Below are positions 41,502 to 52,246 of a DNA stretch of 64,000 nt, one piece after another. Below the pieces are notes generated by a model. It did no database searches, was not told where the DNA came from, and was given only the letters and a program-made list of their open reading frames with translations. A program made the position numbers and the translations under genes. Source of the DNA: Microbacterium radiodurans (GTDB lineage Bacteria; Actinomycetota; Actinomycetes; Actinomycetales; Microbacteriaceae); assembly GCF_008710705.1 (NCBI RefSeq), contig NZ_VYRZ01000003.1:672758-736757 (forward strand). The letters are read 5' to 3'. Each line of letters begins with the position of its first letter. The stretch's first letter is position 1.

Positions 41502-42782
41502 TCATCCTCCCGTTCCGTAGACCGCATGGGCGATGGCGAAGATGACGAGTCCCGCGAGCGAACCCACGATCGTGCCGTTCAGGCGGATGTACTGCAGGTC
41601 GCGTCCGACCATGAGCTCGATCTTCTCGGTCGTCTCCTGCGCGTCCCAGCGCTCGACGGTGTCGGTGATGATCGAGGCGATATCGGAGCGGTGGCGGTCG
41701 ACCAGCACGGCCGCGGCCTCGGTCACGCGAGCGTCGATCCGCTGCTGCAGCGCCGCGTCGCGCGTCAGGCGATCGCCGACCTCGACGAGGGCCGCGGTCA
41801 CGCGGCGGCGGAGCGGACTCTCCGGATCGCCGAGGGCGCGGACGAGCCCCGCTTTCGCGGTTCCCCAGGCCTCGGCGGCCAGCGCCCGCACCCGCGGGCT
41901 GTCGAAGACGGCGGCCTTGGCGCTCTCGAGGCGCGCGGATGTCTCGGTGTCGCCCTGCAGGTCGCCCGCGAGGCGCTGGAGGTAGCCGTCGACAGCGCGG
42001 CGCGCCTGATGATCGGGATCGGCGCGCACCGCGCCGACGAAGGTGAGGGCCTCGCGGTACACGGTGTCGTCGACGAGACGCGTGGCGACGGAGGGGACCC
42101 AGGAGGGCAGCCGCCGCGAGACGAGGCCGGTGAACACCGACCGGTTGGCGGTGAGCCAGCGTTCGATGTTGTCGATCGCGAGGTCGACGGCACCGTGGTG
42201 ACCGCCGGACTCGACGACGCGATCGAGCCAGCCCCCGAGTGCAGGACCCCACGACGGGGCGAGCAGATGCTCGCGGGCGAGGTCCTCGAGAAGGTCCTGC
42301 ACCTCGTCGTCGCTCAGCGCGTTCAGGATGCCGGCCGCCGCCGACGAGGCCTCGGTCGAGACGCGCTCGGCGTTCCGCGGCTGCTGCAGCCAGGCTCCCA
42401 GGCGCGCCGCGATTCCGATCGACTCGAGCTTGCCCCGCACGACTCCCGAGGCGAGGAAGTTCGTCTCGACGAACTCCCCGAGCGTCCGCCCGATCTCGTC
42501 CTTGCGCCGCGGGATGATCGCCGTATGGGGGATCGGGATGCCGAGCGGATGCCGGAACAGGGCCGTCACGGCGAACCAGTCCGCCAGCGCGCCCACCATG
42601 CCGCCTTCGGCGGCCGCCCGGACGTACCCGAAGGCGGGGATCGTCTGCTGCAGCGGGAACGAGATCGCGAACACGACGGCCATGAAGACGAGCGCCCCGA
42701 GAGCCACGGCCTTCATGCGACGCAGACCCGCGCGGCGCGCCTGGTCGGCGGGGGTCAGGTGATCGGTCGGCGTGCGGGCCAT
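41502..42782 (-). CDS. DUF445 domain membrane protein
   Basis: The 426-residue protein has an N-terminal membrane helix (KAVALGALVFMAVVFAISF), then the DUF445 signature AAAEGGMVGALADWFAVTALFRHPLGIPIPHTAIIPRRKDEIG split over residues 58-100. A long helical region with repeats follows, and a C-terminal membrane helix (LNGTIVGSLAGLVIFAIAH). The function is unknown; related proteins link to envelope processes. It precedes the SixA gene. Confidence 0.92.
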   Translation of the reverse strand: MARTPTDHLTPADQARRAGLRRMKAVALGALVFMAVVFAISFPLQQTIPAFGYVRAAAEGGMVGALADWFAVTALFRHPLGIPIPHTAIIPRRKDEIGRTLGEFVETNFLASGVVRGKLESIGIAARLGAWLQQPRNAERVSTEASSAAAGILNALSDDEVQDLLEDLAREHLLAPSWGPALGGWLDRVVESGGHHGAVDLAIDNIERWLTANRSVFTGLVSRRLPSWVPSVATRLVDDTVYREALTFVGAVRADPDHQARRAVDGYLQRLAGDLQGDTETSARLESAKAAVFDSPRVRALAAEAWGTAKAGLVRALGDPESPLRRRVTAALVEVGDRLTRDAALQQRIDARVTEAAAVLVDRHRSDIASIITDTVERWDAQETTEKIELMVGRDLQYIRLNGTIVGSLAGLVIFAIAHAVYGTGG

Positions 42783-42841
42783 CCGGTCATCCTCGCATGC
42801 GGTTCGAGCCGGGCGGGGCGGGTTGCGCGTAGTCTGACCGC

Positions 42842-43114
42842 GTGATCGACGACATCCAGAAGCGGGCGCTGCGCCGCACGAGCATCCTTGAGGGACAGGT
42901 CCGGGGACTCGCTCGGATGATCGAGAACGAGGACTACTGCATGGACATCATCGCCCAGTCCCGGGCGATCCAGAAGGCACTCGCCTCGCTCGACAAGCTG
43001 CTGATCGAGAACCACCTCCGCACCCACGTCACCCACATGTTCGAAAGCGGCGGCGAGCAGCGCGAGCAGGCCGTCGCCGAGCTCCTGAAGGCCTACGACC
43101 TCGAGACCCGCTGA
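42842..43114 (+). CDS. CsoR/RcnR family metal-sensing repressor
   Basis: The 90-residue helical protein has the family core IEGQVRG-type ILEGQVRGLARMIENEDYC. The metal-ligand pattern is Cys33, His58 and His62 (YCMDII, then NHLRTHV), with the spacing of CsoR (Cys-His-Cys). The third ligand is His as in RcnR, not Cys as in copper sensors. No His near the N-terminus is present. It binds DNA without metal in known relatives. No transporter gene lies beside it, so the metal cannot be told from context. TAGTCT ends 6 bases before the GTG. Confidence 0.9.
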   Translation: MIDDIQKRALRRTSILEGQVRGLARMIENEDYCMDIIAQSRAIQKALASLDKLLIENHLRTHVTHMFESGGEQREQAVAELLKAYDLETR

Positions 43115-43124
43115 CCCCCGTCCA

Positions 43125-43180
43125 CCTCCCTCCCCTCCCTTCCCTTCCCTTCCCTCCCTTCCCCTCCCTCCCTTCCTCCC
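43125..43180 (+). repeat. 56-base pure pyrimidine tract
   Basis: All 56 bases are C or T on the plus strand, mostly TCCC and CTTCC units, beginning 11 bases after the csoR-like stop. An eight-G run sits at 43253-43260 on the same strand. Confidence 0.9.
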
Positions 43181-43243
43181 GTCGACTCGCCAAGAAGCGC
43201 GGGTCCAGCCGGGTCGCGACCCGCAATTCGTGGCGAGTCGACG
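43180..43243. terminator. large hairpin between convergent csoR-like and acyl-CoA dehydrogenase genes
   Basis: CGTCGACTCGCCA (43180-43192) and TGGCGAGTCGACG (43231-43243) are perfect 13-base inverted repeats. Inside, GCGGGTC (43199-43205) pairs with GACCCGC (43218-43224). This is a likely two-way terminator. Confidence 0.75.
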
Positions 43244-43267
43244 GCCGGGTCGGGGGGGGGTAGGGGG

Positions 43268-44437
43268 TCAGGGGGCGAGCGGGCCCAGCCAGGCGGTGGC
43301 GACGGTGCTGTGCGCGGACTCGGGGTCCGAGGGGTGGAACATGCCGGCGAGGACGTCGCGATACAGGCGGCCGAGCTCCGACCGGGTGAAGTACGACGAG
43401 CCGCCGGCGACCAGCATCCCCTCGTCGACGATCGCCTTCGCGGCGGTGACGGCGCGGTGCTTGAGCCCGCTGAGCTTCGCGAACCACAGCGCACCATGGT
43501 CGACCCGGTCATCGAGGTCGTCGGCGATCGAGGCGAGCTGGGGGAGCAGACCGTCGTAGGCCAGCGCCATCTCGGCGACCCGCCAGCGGATGTCGGGGTC
43601 CTGACTGTAGCTGCGGCCTGTCTTCTTCGAGGTGCGCGCGTGCGCCGTCTCGACGGCGAGGTCGAGCGCGCGTCGGGCGACGCCGGTGTAGACGGATGCC
43701 AGGAGCAGCTCGAACACGGCGAAGATGCCGAAGACGAGGGGGTCGGGCGAGGGGCCCGGGGCGAGCCGGCGGACGATGCGCTCCGGCGGGGCGACGGCGC
43801 CGTGCAGCTCGGTCGTGCGCGACTGCGTGCCGCGCATCCCGACCGTGTCCCAGTCCTCGCGCGCGGTCACCGCATCGCTGCGCGGGACGAACCCGAACAC
43901 GAGCTGCGGGGCGTCGTCGCTCGTGGTGTCGAGCCCGTGGAGTCCGAGGTGGTCCCACACCGGCGACAGCGACGTGAAGATCTTGGTGCCGGTGAAGGCG
44001 TACCCGCCGTCCGGGCGGGGAGCGGCATCCGTGTCGCTTCCGAACAGCACGAGGTCGTTTCCGGCCTCGCTGATGCCGAACGCGAAGACCTCGCCGCCCG
44101 CTGCGCCCTGCTGGACGAACCGCAGCGCATCGTCGCCGCGGTCCGCGAGCACCTTCGCCACGCCCGTCCACACGAGGTGCATGTTCACCGCGAGGGCGGT
44201 GGCGGGGGCCGCGCCGGCGAGACGCTGCTGCAGGATCGACGCCTCGGCCAGGGAGAGGCCGGCGCCGCCGAGGCGCTCGGGAAGGAGGATCGCGAGATAC
44301 CCTGCGGCGCGCAGCTCCGCGAGGTCCTCGTCGGGGAACGCGTTGGCAGCGTCCACGGCGGCGGCTCGCCCGCGGATGCGCTCGATGAGGTCGTCGGGAA
44401 GATGCCGGGTCGGGTCGAAGGCGCTCACGGCTTCCAT
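43268..44437 (-). CDS. acyl-CoA dehydrogenase family protein
   Basis: The 389-residue flavoprotein has the family order: helical N-domain (AFPDEDLAELRAAGYLAILLP), the FAD/substrate region FAFGISEAGNDLVLFGSDTD, YAFTGTKIFTSLSPVWDHLG, GMRGTQSRTTELHG and a C-terminal helical domain. It oxidises an acyl-CoA or acts as a flavin-dependent hydroxylase; the substrate is unknown. GGAG lies 6 bases before the ATG at 44437. It converges with the csoR-like gene and is divergent from the 135-residue hypothetical gene. Confidence 0.88.
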   Translation of the reverse strand: MEAVSAFDPTRHLPDDLIERIRGRAAAVDAANAFPDEDLAELRAAGYLAILLPERLGGAGLSLAEASILQQRLAGAAPATALAVNMHLVWTGVAKVLADRGDDALRFVQQGAAGGEVFAFGISEAGNDLVLFGSDTDAAPRPDGGYAFTGTKIFTSLSPVWDHLGLHGLDTTSDDAPQLVFGFVPRSDAVTAREDWDTVGMRGTQSRTTELHGAVAPPERIVRRLAPGPSPDPLVFGIFAVFELLLASVYTGVARRALDLAVETAHARTSKKTGRSYSQDPDIRWRVAEMALAYDGLLPQLASIADDLDDRVDHGALWFAKLSGLKHRAVTAAKAIVDEGMLVAGGSSYFTRSELGRLYRDVLAGMFHPSDPESAHSTVATAWLGPLAP

Positions 44438-44480
44438 TCTGCTCCGCGCCGTGCGCCTCCGGGCGGGAGAGGATGGGGGC

Positions 44481-44888
44481 ATGATCTCGACCGACGCCGC
44501 CCTCGCTCTCCGCGACGCGGGGCTCGTGTGGCATCCGACCTCCGGCGACCGATTCCAGCTGAACGAGCCCGAGTTCGACGCCGACGTCTTCACCGTGAGC
44601 GAGATGACGATCGAGCCGCGCCGCTACCCGACCGGGACGATCCTCGCCTTCAACGGCACGACGGAATGGGCCCTCGACTCGGTTGCGCTCGACGAGGCGC
44701 TGTGGCTGCCCCGCGAGGACCAGCTGCGCGAGCTCCTGCGGGCGGGGTTCCGCAGCCTCACCCGCCTCGCCGACACCCACCGCGTCGAGATCGAGTTCGC
44801 CGGCGAGTCCCTGGCGTTCGAGCATCCGCAGCCCGAGGACGCGTACGCCGCGGCGGTGCTGGCGATGCTGCAGCGAGTCCGCGGCTGA
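44481..44888 (+). CDS. hypothetical protein, 135 aa
   Basis: This soluble acidic protein starts ISTDAALALRDAGLVWHP and contains EMTIEPRRYPTGTILAFNG, EWALDSV and LWLPREDQLRELLRAGF. Such proteins are widespread in Microbacteriaceae and sometimes carry a pilus-assembly label that the sequence does not support. No catalytic motif is visible. GAGGAT ends 6 bases before the ATG, suggesting a leaderless start. Confidence 0.82.
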   Translation: MISTDAALALRDAGLVWHPTSGDRFQLNEPEFDADVFTVSEMTIEPRRYPTGTILAFNGTTEWALDSVALDEALWLPREDQLRELLRAGFRSLTRLADTHRVEIEFAGESLAFEHPQPEDAYAAAVLAMLQRVRG

Positions 44889-44921
44889 TCGAGGGCGTTG
44901 CCCGGCGGCGCCGAGCGCCGA

Positions 44922-46127
44922 TCACGTGATGGTGTGCACCGGCTCGGTGTCGGGGATCGGCGACGAGTCTCGTCCGCGCAGGTCGGGGAACCACCTGACG
45001 CATGCTGCCGCGACGCCCAGGCCCACACCGGCGAAGAGCGTCCCGGCGATGTACGCGCCCTGCGGGCCGACGCCGTCGATGAGGAAGCCGGCGACGGCGG
45101 ATCCGGCGGCTGCGCCGATGAGCTGGCCGGTGCCGATCCATCCGTAGGCCTCGGCCGTCTCGCTGAACTTCACACTCGCCGAGGTGATGGCGAACATGAC
45201 CGCGAGCGCCGGCGCGATGCCGATGCCGGCGATGAGCAGCGAGCCGCCGAGCCACCAGGCGTTGAGCGAGAAGATCGTCGCGGTCAGTCCGACGGTCACG
45301 ATCAGGAACCGGCGGGCCATGGCCCAGCGTCCGATCGGGATGTGCCCGAACGACAGTCCGCCGGCGAGGCTTCCGACGGCGAAGACGGCCAGCACGAGGC
45401 CCGACTCGAGGCCGCTGTGGCCGAACGACGCCACCACCCCGGCCTCGACCGCCGAGCAGGCGCCGATCAGGAGGAAGCCGGTCGCCGTCGCGAGCATCAC
45501 CGGCGGCTTGACGAGCACGCGTCCGAGCGCCCGGCGGCTGCGCGGGATGCGGACCCGACCGAGCTCGGGCGACATGATGAACCACGCTCCGCCGCCGATG
45601 AGGATCACGACGACCAGCAGAAGGCCGGGAACGGTTCCCGCCTGCAGCGCGACGAACGTGATGAGGACCGGCGCGATGATCCAGATGATCTCCTGCAGCG
45701 ACGCGTCGAGCGAGAACAGCGGCGTCAGCTGCCGCGAGGTCACCATCTTCGGGTAGATGGTGCGCACCGCCGACTGCACCGGCGGGGTCGAGAGCCCCGC
45801 GACGAACCCCAGGACCATGTAGAGGGGGAGGGGAAGGGTGAGCAGCGCGAGCAGGGCGATCGCGGTGGCGCACACTGCGAGGGTGAGCGTGAGGACGCGC
45901 CGCATCCCCCAGACGCCCATCCATCGGCTCGTCACCGGTCCCGCGATCGCCTGCCCGACTGAGGTGGCCGCCAGGACCAGACCGGCCGCCCCGTAGGAGC
46001 CGGTCACGTGCTCGATGTGGAGCAGGACGGCGAGGCTCGTCATCCCGTTCGGAAAGCGCGCGGTCAACTGTGCGGCGATGATGCGCGCGACACCCGGTGT
46101 GCGCAGCAGTTCTCCGTATCCCGCCAC
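44922..46127 (-). CDS. MFS transporter
   Basis: The 401-residue protein has 12 hydrophobic segments. The MFS loop 2-3 region is MGVWGMRRVLTLTL and a symmetric repeat starts near residue 210. It resembles drug-efflux-type MFS proteins (TSVGQAIAGPVTSRWMGVWG in helix 2). The substrate is unknown. The GTG start has GGAGG directly adjacent (too close) but TAGCGT ends 6 bases upstream, so a leaderless transcript explains the start. It is divergent from nrdH across 392 bases. Confidence 0.9.
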   Translation of the reverse strand: MAGYGELLRTPGVARIIAAQLTARFPNGMTSLAVLLHIEHVTGSYGAAGLVLAATSVGQAIAGPVTSRWMGVWGMRRVLTLTLAVCATAIALLALLTLPLPLYMVLGFVAGLSTPPVQSAVRTIYPKMVTSRQLTPLFSLDASLQEIIWIIAPVLITFVALQAGTVPGLLLVVVILIGGGAWFIMSPELGRVRIPRSRRALGRVLVKPPVMLATATGFLLIGACSAVEAGVVASFGHSGLESGLVLAVFAVGSLAGGLSFGHIPIGRWAMARRFLIVTVGLTATIFSLNAWWLGGSLLIAGIGIAPALAVMFAITSASVKFSETAEAYGWIGTGQLIGAAAGSAVAGFLIDGVGPQGAYIAGTLFAGVGLGVAAACVRWFPDLRGRDSSPIPDTEPVHTIT

Positions 46128-46519
46128 CCTCCAACGCTAGTCACTCCGAGGGCGTCGCGGCGACATCCCCGCCGACGGATGCGACACGCCGACGACACGC
46201 CGGGGCGGCCGGATCCGTCCGAATCGGATGTCGGTGGGCGGTCGTAGCGTGCTCCCTGTGGACAGATCCGGGCCGACGCGCCGGAAGCCGCGTGATCACG
46301 GCTCAGTCGTGACGGCGAGCACTGCCCGCGGCTGTGGATGAAACGGTGGACAAGATGTGTCGTACCTGGGGAGAGCGGGGGAAAACTACAGACTTGTAAC
46401 TACTACCCCTTGTGGTGCGCCCCGATGTCGGCACCCATATGTAGTATTGGACTCCCGGCGGATCCCCGCCGAGGGATGCGCTTCCAGAAGCGCGAGAAGT
46501 GAAGGGAATCACACTCGAC
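46128..46519. promoter_or_regulatory. intergenic control region, MFS gene / nrdHIEF
   Basis: No gene is visible in 392 bases. Three sequences resemble actinobacterial DnaA boxes on the minus strand (reverse of TTGTCCACA): TGTGGACAG (46257-46265), TGTGGATGA (46333-46341) and GGTGGACAA (46345-46353). An AT-richer stretch (46382-46450) contains TAACTACTACCCCTTGTGG and CATATGTAGTATTGG, possible imperfect NrdR boxes. AAGGGA before nrdH is the only ribosome-binding-like site. Confidence 0.4.
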
Positions 46520-46753
46520 ATGGCGATCACGGTCTACACCAAGCCCTCCTGCGTGCAGTGCAACGCGACCTACCGTGCGCTGGACTCGAAGGGCATCGAA
46601 TACGACGTCCTCGACCTCTCCGAGGACCCGGCGGCTCTCGAGCACGTCAAGTCGCTCGGCTACCTGCAGGCGCCCGTCGTCGTCACCGACGAGGACCACT
46701 GGTCGGGCTTCCGTCCCGACAAGATCGACGAGCTCGCCGCCCGCTTCGCGTAA
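46520..46753 (+). CDS. nrdH: glutaredoxin-like protein NrdH
   Basis: The 77-residue thioredoxin-fold protein has the redox motif CVQC ([16 protein letters not shown]) and the NrdH C-terminal signature [13 protein letters not shown]. It passes electrons from thioredoxin reductase to the class Ib ribonucleotide reductase NrdE. The ATG at 46520 gives the standard N-terminus. AAGGGA lies 12 bases upstream, a little far, and a GTG at 46499 is an alternative. It is first in the nrdHIEF operon. Confidence 0.95.
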   Translation: MAITVYTKPSCVQCNATYRALDSKGIEYDVLDLSEDPAALEHVKSLGYLQAPVVVTDEDHWSGFRPDKIDELAARFA

Positions 46754-47176
46754 TCCCATGAGCATGGCGGTCGCGACGCGGGCGCCCCTGCTCGTCTACT
46801 TCTCGAGCGTCTCGGGCAACACCGCGCGATTCATCGACAAGCTCGGTCTCCGGGCGCTCCGCATCCCCCTGCACTCCTCGTCCGATCCCCTCGTGATCGA
46901 TGAGCCGTTCGTGCTCGTGACCCCCACCTACGGCGGGGGTCAGGGGCGCGGCGAAGAGAAGGGCGCGGTGCCCAAACCGGTCGTCCGCTTCCTGAACGAC
47001 GCACGCAACCGCACTCTGCTCCGAGGAGTCATCTCCACGGGCAACACGAATTTCGGCGAGTCGTACTGCCTCGCCGGCGACATCATCAGCCGCAAGTGCT
47101 CCGTGCCGCACTTGGACAAGGTGGAACTGTTCGGCACGCCAGAAGACGTCGAGCGCGTGAGCGCAGGATTGGAACG

Positions 47177-50358
<3,182 letters not shown>

Positions 50359-50369
50359 TCTGAATCGCG

Positions 50370-50428
50370 CGAAAGTGGCGCGTTCTGCGGGCTCGCCTCG
50401 GCGATACCCGCGGAACGCGCCACTTTCG
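50370..50428. repeat. 59-base palindromic element, copy 1 (terminator of nrdHIEF)
   Basis: The 22-base arms (50370-50391 and 50407-50428) pair with one mismatch around a 15-base loop ending CGGCGATA. The arms begin CGAAAGTGGCGCG. The element begins 11 bases after the nrdF stop and must act as a terminator. A second copy lies at 51884-51940 in the same orientation. Confidence 0.85.
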
Positions 50429-50431
50429 TCG

Positions 50432-50460
50432 TTGACCCAGCGCGCCCGCGCCCGTAGTGT
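50432..50460 (+). promoter_or_regulatory. promoter of the rtcB unit
   Basis: TTGACC (50432-50437) and TAGTGT (50455-50460) are separated by 17 bases, a good housekeeping-sigma promoter. Transcription would start near 50467, leaving a leader of about 225 bases before rtcB. Confidence 0.65.
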
Positions 50461-50488
50461 TGCGAGGCTGCGCGAATCCGCACAGCGT

Positions 50489-50580
50489 CACCGGAGGACG
50501 GCATGACCATGCGCGACGAGCGCCTGTTCGCAGCGGACCTGGACCAGTTCCAGCTCCGCAATGAGCCGTACCCTCCGGTG
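50489..50580 (+). ncRNA. structured leader RNA upstream of rtcB
   Basis: CACCGGAGG (50489-50497) plus ACGGC (50498-50502) pair with GCCGT (50565-50569) plus CCTCCGGTG (50572-50580): 14 base pairs with only a two-base bulge. Inside are GCGC (50511-50514) with GCGC (50519-50522), and a nine-pair hairpin of GCGGA/CTGG with CCAG/TCCGC (50533-50559). A further hairpin, TCTGACA/TGTCAGA, spans 50588-50608. The closing helix sequesters the GGAGG of the small ORF below. The identity as a regulatory RNA is inference. Confidence 0.45.
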
Positions 50581-50592
50581 CGAGACGTCTGA
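50503..50592 (+). CDS. small ORF in the rtcB leader, 29 aa
   Basis: An ATG at 50503 follows GGAGG with ideal spacing and opens a frame beginning MTMRDERLFAADLDQFQLRN and ending EPYPPVRDV. The product is acidic with no membrane segment. Its last codons form one strand of the helix that hides its own ribosome-binding site. It may be a leader peptide or a small protein. Translation is not proven. Confidence 0.45.
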   Translation: MTMRDERLFAADLDQFQLRNEPYPPVRDV

Positions 50593-50606
50593 CACCGCCA
50601 CTGTCA

Positions 50607-50639
50607 GAACGCCCCGCACCGCACAGGTCCGGGGCGTTC
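50607..50639 (+). terminator. hairpin between the leader ORF and rtcB
   Basis: GAACGCCCCG (50607-50616) pairs perfectly with CGGGGCGTTC (50630-50639) across a 13-base loop, and is followed by GTGTGTTCCTCTCC. It lies downstream of the promoter and before rtcB, so it could be a conditional terminator. Its first two bases overlap the preceding hairpin. Confidence 0.6.
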
Positions 50640-50693
50640 GTGTGTTCCTCTCCATGCGCCCGATCCCGGACCGCCATCACAAGGAAAGGGACC

Positions 50694-51863
50694 ATGGAGA
50701 AGCTCTCGAACAGGCTCCTGTCGTGGGCGAGCATCATCGATGAGAAGACTCTCGATCAGGCTCGCACCGCGTCGGGCATGCCGTTCATCCACCCGCACCT
50801 GGCGCTCATGCCGGATGCGCACCTCGGCAAGGGGGCGACCGTCGGCTCGGTCATCCCGACGCTCGGCGCGATCATGCCGGCTGCCGTCGGAGTCGACATC
50901 GGATGCGGCATGATCGCCGTCCGGACGCAGTTCACGAAGTCGCAGCTGATCGGCCGCGACCTCGGCGGGCTGCGCGAGCAGATCGAGCGGGCGATTCCGC
51001 TGTCGGCCGGTCGCGACAACCGCAAGATCGTCGCGACCGCCGAGCCGCGCATCGCCGAGCTGGAGGAGCTCGCCGAGAGAAGCGAGTTCGACCCCGCCCG
51101 CTACGCCGGGCATTGGCGGAACCAGCTCGGATCGCTCGGCTCGGGCAACCACTTCATCGAGGTCTCGGTGGACGAGATGGACGCGGTCTGGATGTTCCTG
51201 CACTCGGGCTCGCGTGGAGTGGGCAACAAGGTCGCGACGCACCACATCGGTGTCGCTCAGCGCCTCGCGAAGCAGTGGTGGATCGACCTGCCGGACCCCG
51301 ACCTGGCCTACCTCGTCGAGGGGACAGAGGAGTTCCGGCGCTACATCCGCGAGCTCCGGTGGGCCCAGCACTTCGCGCTGCTCAACCGCGAGGAGATGAT
51401 GGACCGCGTCACTCGTCAGCTGTCCGAGACGATGGGGGCCGACGTCGAGGAGCTCGAGCGAATCAACTGCCACCACAACTTCACCGAGAGCGAGAAGCAC
51501 TTCGGGAAGCAGGTGTGGGTGTCCAGGAAGGGCGCGATCCAGGCGGATGCCGGTCGGCCCGGCCTCATCCCGGGATCGATGGGAACGGCGTCCTACGTCG
51601 TATCGGGACTCGGCAACCCGCTGTCGCTCAACTCGTCGCCTCACGGTGCCGGACGTGAGTACTCGCGGTCGGCGGCGCGGCGCACGTTCACCCGTGATCA
51701 GCTGCGCGAGGCGATGGTCGGCATCGAGTTCCGCGACACCGATGCCTTCATCGACGAGATCCCGCAGGCGTACAAGCCCATCGACCGGGTGATGGAGGAC
51801 GCCGCCGAGCTCGTCGAGATCCGACACACGCTGCGTCAGCTCGTCAACGTGAAGGGCGACTGA
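50694..51863 (+). CDS. rtcB: RNA ligase RtcB
   Basis: The 389-residue enzyme joins RNA 3'-phosphate or 2',3'-cyclic phosphate ends to 5'-OH ends using GTP and manganese. Family motifs: LMPDAHLGKGATVGSVI, VGVDIGCGM (metal Cys), GSLGSGNHFIEV, LHSGSRGVGNKVA, NCHHNF (metal His) and SSPHGAGREYSR, where the His accepts GMP. AAGGAAAGGG lies 4 bases before the ATG. No RtcA, archease or RtcR gene is near. The gene is preceded by a structured leader and flanked by two copies of one hairpin element. Confidence 0.96.
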   Translation: MEKLSNRLLSWASIIDEKTLDQARTASGMPFIHPHLALMPDAHLGKGATVGSVIPTLGAIMPAAVGVDIGCGMIAVRTQFTKSQLIGRDLGGLREQIERAIPLSAGRDNRKIVATAEPRIAELEELAERSEFDPARYAGHWRNQLGSLGSGNHFIEVSVDEMDAVWMFLHSGSRGVGNKVATHHIGVAQRLAKQWWIDLPDPDLAYLVEGTEEFRRYIRELRWAQHFALLNREEMMDRVTRQLSETMGADVEELERINCHHNFTESEKHFGKQVWVSRKGAIQADAGRPGLIPGSMGTASYVVSGLGNPLSLNSSPHGAGREYSRSAARRTFTRDQLREAMVGIEFRDTDAFIDEIPQAYKPIDRVMEDAAELVEIRHTLRQLVNVKGD

Positions 51864-51883
51864 AGCTCAGCGGACAGCCATGT

Positions 51884-51940
51884 GAAGGTGGCGCGTTCCG
51901 CGGGATCGCACCGGCGATACCCGCAGGACGCGCCACCTTC
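51884..51940. repeat. 57-base palindromic element, copy 2
   Basis: The 21-base arms (51884-51904 and 51920-51940, beginning GAAGGTGGCGCG) pair around a 15-base loop ending CGGCGATA. Compared with copy 1, an A-T pair has become G-C on both sides of the stem. It lies between convergent rtcB and the membrane-protein gene and probably terminates both. Confidence 0.85.
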
Positions 51941-51956
51941 GCCGGGCGGTACGGCC

Positions 51957-52214
51957 TCACTCGAGCGTGCGGAGTGCGGCATCCGCTCGCTCGGCGGCGT
52001 TGCGGCGCAGGATGCCGTGGACGATGAGCACCGCGCCGACGCCGAGGCCGATCAGCGCCGGCAGAGCGGCCGAGGCCGACATCGCCAGCACGAATACGGC
52101 GATCGCCACCCCGACGGAGCCGAGAGCGATGAAGAGCGCACCGACGAGCTTCTCGCGGTCGATGCTCAGACGCGCGACGACACGGGATGCTGCTGCTTTG
52201 AGATCGGGCGACAT
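51957..52214 (-). CDS. small membrane protein, 85 aa
   Basis: After a polar N-terminus (SPDLKAAASRVVARLSIDREK), two membrane helices follow (LFIALGSVGVAIAVFVLAM and ALPALIGLGVGAVLIVHGI), ending in a basic/acidic tail. The family is unknown. The ATG at 52214 is preceded by TAGCGT and exactly 6 bases, indicating a leaderless mRNA, so I prefer it to the GTG at 52220. Confidence 0.75.
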   Translation of the reverse strand: MSPDLKAAASRVVARLSIDREKLVGALFIALGSVGVAIAVFVLAMSASAALPALIGLGVGAVLIVHGILRRNAAERADAALRTLE

Positions 52215-52246
52215 GCTCACACGCTAGCGGCGACGCGCGGCCCATG

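Noticed and set aside
50489..50580. A tRNA-like gene in the rtcB leader
   Set aside because: The closing helix and hairpins do not give a T loop, D loop or 7-bp acceptor stem; no cloverleaf can be drawn.
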